From: Pratylenchus scribneri
Lineage: Eukaryota; Nematoda; Chromadorea; Rhabditida; Pratylenchidae
NCBI GenBank assembly: GCA_030063045.1
Contig: JAQSEB010000023.1
Coordinates: 5,022,001 to 5,086,000 of the forward strand
Length of the DNA stretch: 64,000 bases
Direction: 5' to 3'
Below are positions 59,761 through 64,000 of this stretch, one piece after another. Both the position numbers and the translations under genes were made by a program. Numbering within the stretch: the first letter of the stretch is position 1; the number at the start of each line of letters is the position of its first letter. Below the pieces are notes generated by a model that had not been told where the DNA came from, made no database searches, and worked only from the letters and a program-made list of their open reading frames with translations.

Positions 59761-61077
59761 CAGGGTTGCCATAATACCGGGTTTCCCCGGCATTTACCGG
59801 GGTTTTGATGTCCCGGCCGGGGTTTTGCCGGGGTTTTGGGAATGCCGGGTTTTTGCCGGGGTTTTCATAATTTGCCGTGTTTTTGCCGGGTTTTTAAATT
59901 TTTAGCTAAATTTTTCGCTGCGCGGCCATTTTTTGGTCTAATTTTTCGCTGCGCAGCCATTTTTGGGTCTAATTTTTCGCTGCTCGGCCATTTTTGGTCT
60001 AATTTTTCGCTGCGCAGCCATTTTTTGGTCTAATTTCTCGCTGCGCGGCCATTTTTTGGTCTAATTTTTCGCTGCGCAGCCATTTTTTAGTCTAATTTTT
60101 CGCTGCTCGGCCATTTTTTGGTCTAATTTTTCGCTGCTCGGCCATTTTTTGGTCTAATTTTTCGCTGCGCAGCCATTTTTGGGTCTAATTTTTCGCTGCT
60201 CGGCCATTTTTTGGTCTAATTTTTCGCTGCGCAGCCATTTTTTGGTCTAATTTTTCGCTGCGCGGCCATTTTTTGGTCTAATTTTTCGCTGCGCAGCCAT
60301 TTTTTGGTCTAATTTTTCGCTGCGCAGCCATTTTTTGGTCTAATTTTTCGCTGCGCAGCCATTTTTTGGTCTAATTTTTCGCTGCGCAGCCATTTTTTGG
60401 TCTAATTTTTCGCTGCGCAGCCATTTTTTGGTCTAATTTTTCGCTGCGCAGCCATTTTTGGGTCTAATTTTTCGCTGCTCGGCCATTTTTTGGTCTAATT
60501 TTTCGCTGCGCAGCCATTTTTTGGTCTAATTTTTCGCTGCTCGGCCAATTTTTGGTCTAATTTTTCGCTGCGCAGCCATTTTTGGGTCTAATTTTTCGCT
60601 GCTCGGCCATTTTTTGGTCTAATTTTTCGCTGCGCAGCCATTTTTTGGTCTAATTTTTCGCTGCTCGGCCAATTTTTGGTCTAATTTTTCGCTGCGCGGC
60701 CATTTTTGGTTTTAATTTTTCGGTGCGCGTCCATTTTTAGCTACTTTTTCTCCCTATCAGAGGGCCATTTTTAGCTAATTTTTTCCTTCCTTCGCGGCTT
60801 TTTCTGGCTAAACTTTTTGACGGCAGACCGATTTTTAAAGCTTATGATATCTTTATTTCGTAACGCACATGCTCAAAAAGTCAATTAAAAATGTGCTCAA
60901 AAAGTCAATTAAAAATATAAATCTGAAGTAGAAAATTTTTACAAGCTTTTAAATTGCATTTTAACACGCTTTAAAAGATGCCGGGTTTTTACCGGGGTTT
61001 TGAAAATTTTTGCCGGGGTTTTGCCGGGTTTTTAGACACGAATGCCGGGGTTTTGCATTTTGGAGATGGCATCCCTG
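59761..61077. mobile_element. hAT-like element with satellite, second copy
   Basis: Same as 1913-3229: CAGGGTTGCCAT end at 59761, 8-bp TTTAAATT duplication on both sides, satellite at 59905-60741. Confidence 0.8.
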
Positions 61078-61974
61078 TTTAAATTTATATAATTTTTATA
61101 TACATTTGAAGGAATTGGTTTTGCATTGAAAAATTGAATAACAAGAATTGAAAAAAGGAATAATACAAAAAGAAGTATTTTTGAAACTTTTGCTATCATA
61201 TTAAGAATTTCCGAGGGAAAAAGATTGTGTGAACCTATTTGTGAATTAACGAACCAATTTGGGTGTTGATTGGTGAATGATCAGTGGAATTATATACAAT
61301 TTTTCCTTTTCCAAAACCATAAACATAAACAAACTTGCGAAATGATGGCCCATGCGATTCGGAAATTTGAAACATGATCACGAGAGCTAACAAAGGAATA
61401 AATTCTGTTTTCAAAGATAAATTTCAATTCCGTAAATTTAATTTTAATTTAATTCGTTTGATAATCTCGATAAGGAAAGCTTTATTATAAAATTGAATTG
61501 TATATTTTGAATATATTTTAAAACCAAAATTGGAAAATCAACAATTGAAGAATAATTAGAAAATAGAAACAATTATGATGGCTGCAATTTATTCTAAATA
61601 TCGAATTAAAAGAATGTTTTATATAAAATGTCATTTCAATTCTGCGAAATTAATTTTTTTTAATTAACATTTTTATTTTATTTTCTGAAGAATGAATAGC
61701 CTAAATTCCATCTCAATTCTCGGCCTCATTGGCCCAGTCTCGCTATTCTCGTTTATTTTTCTCAACAGCGATGACATATTTTATCTTTTGCCTCTATCGA
61801 TTTTCCACCCATCCTTTTCTCTTTTATATTTTCACGTCGCCGAAAGGGTAAAGTGTACGAATTGGTCTCCCTGCCTCTGGACTAATTTTTTCTTAATTCT
61901 CCCATCATTTTATCAGTCTACAAAAATATTACCGGACTTAGGCACCAAAATATTCATTAAAATTTTAAAAATAA

Positions 61975-64000
61975 ATGTGCAATCCACCCCAAAATGTTCC
62001 ATTGTCTGAATATGAACGACAAAAAATCACCGAACTTCGGCATGAATTAGGCGAAAAATTGTTGAAGGAAACGCCACTTTATGATGATCCATTTTCATTG
62101 CTTAGATGGCTTCAGGGGTGGAATTTTAAATTTGGTTAGTTTTTGGAAATTACCTTCATTCTTTGAAATAAATCGATTTTATTTTGTTAAAAATGGTTTA
62201 TTTTTTAAGTTAAAAAATTATAAAAAGAATAAAAAATTAAAATAAAACCCCGAGAATATTTCTTATTTTTATTGGCATAAAATTACTAAAAATCCCTTGG
62301 TAGAAGAAATTGTTCCTCGCTTCAAAAAGGCCAGTTCCGCTTTTCGCTGTTTCGACATCAATGCATTGCCCCTTATCGACGATGTGGACGAATTAAATGA
62401 TTATGTTCGATCTCTGGTGCCTACGGCGGATTATACGCCGGGAGGGGTGCTCGGTTTCGATAAGGAAGGGAACATTGTTGGCTTTCAAATATTCGGGAAT
62501 TGTCATTTCAAACAATTGACAAAATGTGGCCGAAATAGTGATGCATATCGATTGAGCATTGTGGAAACCGCTTTGGTTTATAAGGTTTTTTATTACAATA
62601 AAAGGGTTTTTGAATAATAAAAATATTGCCAAAATACTAAAAGATAGGTAATTGCAAGAAAAATAATGAGTTCGATTGATGCCAGAACCCAGAAGGCATT
62701 TTATAAATTTTGAAAGAAGGATTAAAGAGGAAATCTAATCTACCGTTAACTTTTTGGGAGGTGGGGGTGGAGTAATTTCGGGATTGGGCAGTGTCAAGAT
62801 CTCCACTCTCCAGCCCTAGAGTGATGAAATAATAATAATAAACTTGAAAAGTGAAAGCGCATTTACAGTCTTATACCAAAATTTTGCACCTTTAGGCATC
62901 AATCAATCCTGCTACTTTGGAGAATGAAAATAATTCTTCATTCAAATTGTAAAATTAATAATTTATTACATATATTTATATTTACCCCAGAAAATTTTAT
63001 ATTAATTAAAATTGATATTGAATTTTAGTATGAAATTGTCGATTTAATATATTATAAAATATTTATTTCTATTTGACCTTAAATATTTGGTTGTTTTTAA
63101 AATTATTATAATTATTTAAAATTTTTAAATTTAGTTACTTCTAAATCAAGAACGCAAATTTGGCCGAAAACTTGGCGTCTATGGAATTGCGGATGTTGGC
63201 GATTGCAATTCGGAACATTTGGCCGCATTCCCTCAATTTCGGCCAATGATGCAAAAAATGCAGGAATTATTCCCTGACATTTTGCACAAAGTAAAATAAA
63301 ATATTCAATTATTGTAAAAAATGAATTTTCCCCCAGGGTTGTACCATCAATACGCATCCATTGATTCGATCGGCATTCACAATGATAAAAAGATGGTTGC
63401 CGGAACAGAGCCGACATAAAATTGAGCTCCTTGGCACAGATTATCACTCCAAATTGGTTGAGGATATTGGTGAGGAAAATTTGTTGGCCCGTTTGGGTGG
63501 AACGAAAAAACCGGCACGAGGACATCCCGAATTCGGCACTTTGCGACTGGGTGGAATGCCACCGGACACATTAACGTATATTTTCGAATTTTTAAAATCG
63601 TATTAAGTGATTTATAGCTGCAAGAAAAATTAATTCCTTTACTTTATAATTTTGTATTTTTGGTGTAAAAAATAGACTATTCTTTTTTTAAATTGTTCCA
63701 ATATTCTATCATTTTTATCCGGAATTAAATGCGATTTAATTAAAATAAATTATTTTTGGGAATATATTAAGTATTTTACCCGAAAAATAATTAATTATCC
63801 AAATTCTTTCGTGTCGAAAAATTTTATATTTTTGAGACCATATAACTTGGCCATGTCTATGTATTAGGGCTCTGGGTTAGATTCAGGACAGAATAGGATT
63901 AGGGGCGAAGGGTCATGTAATCCTAAGGAAGTCTGATTTGGCCAAGTTATAATGTCCTCAAATTTTTCGATATGAAAAATTTGGATAAATTATTTTTGGG
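61975..64000 (+). CDS. CRAL-TRIO/GOLD protein, second copy, cut by window end
   Basis: Exons 61975-62134, 62304-62584, 63135-63290 and 63337-63599 match the first copy (4127-5751). The two GOLD exons would lie just past the window end. Confidence 0.83.

Larger units (their letters stand above)
57849..64000. repeat. Direct repeat of bases 1-6152 (offset 57,848)
   Basis: Every stretch compared, including the satellite array and both genes, is identical to 1-6152 with no insertion or deletion. Both copies reach the window edge, so the true repeat may be longer. Confidence 0.97.

Overview
The window is AT-rich eukaryotic DNA, most likely from a nematode. The evidence is the very short introns (often 45-60 bases) ending in TTTNCAG-like acceptors, an srsx-like chemoreceptor family, a CRAL-TRIO plus GOLD protein, a nematode-style thrombospondin-1 module and many short genes for secreted proteins. 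The genus cannot be fixed from sequence alone; a clade IV, tylenchid-like nematode is only a guess. Gene models below were built by hand: intron borders are GT-AG and reading phases close unless stated.

The largest-scale feature is that bases 1-6152 recur at 57849-64000, at a constant offset of 57,848 and with no difference I could find. The repeat includes a ~27-unit satellite array. The window therefore covers either a circular molecule of 57,848 bp (or a circularised contig) read past its start, or a very young tandem duplication.

Layout. 1-1089: 5' two thirds of a minus-strand mucin gene (complete copy at 57165-58937). 1913-3229: hAT-like non-autonomous element filled with a satellite. 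4127-6593: CRAL-TRIO/GOLD lipid-binding protein. 7501-8960: unknown secreted protein. 9817-10045: tiny secreted peptide. 10851-21240: three copies or remnants of an srsx-like receptor gene; the middle one is split by an intact 4.7 kb Ty3/Gypsy retrotransposon, and a further hAT-like element sits beside it. 22210-23685: two convergent genes for proline-rich small secreted proteins. 24194-25618: long-TIR element. 25848-27580: BTB/BACK protein. 27851-28937: C-terminal part of a UDP-glycosyltransferase. 28938-42776: mostly gene-poor DNA with a Harbinger-like element and a stack of nested TIR elements. 42777-44857: secreted amidase. 45827-47602: mucin with a distinctive C-terminal module. 47761-48660: unknown gene. 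48782-51424: 5-HT2-like amine receptor. 53442-55644: secreted catalase. 55799-56611: secreted phospholipase A2. 57165-58937: mucin with a TSP1 module. 59761-64000: second copy of the start of the window.

Biologically the right half is a run of secreted products: amidase, two mucin-like proteins, catalase and PLA2. The most novel observation is a roughly 25-residue C-terminal module ending in LCKYFxIxC. The secreted catalase and the neighbouring mucin share it, each behind a Ser/Thr/Pro-rich linker. The two mucins share their N-terminal design but end in different modules, which suggests a mix-and-match set of secreted proteins.
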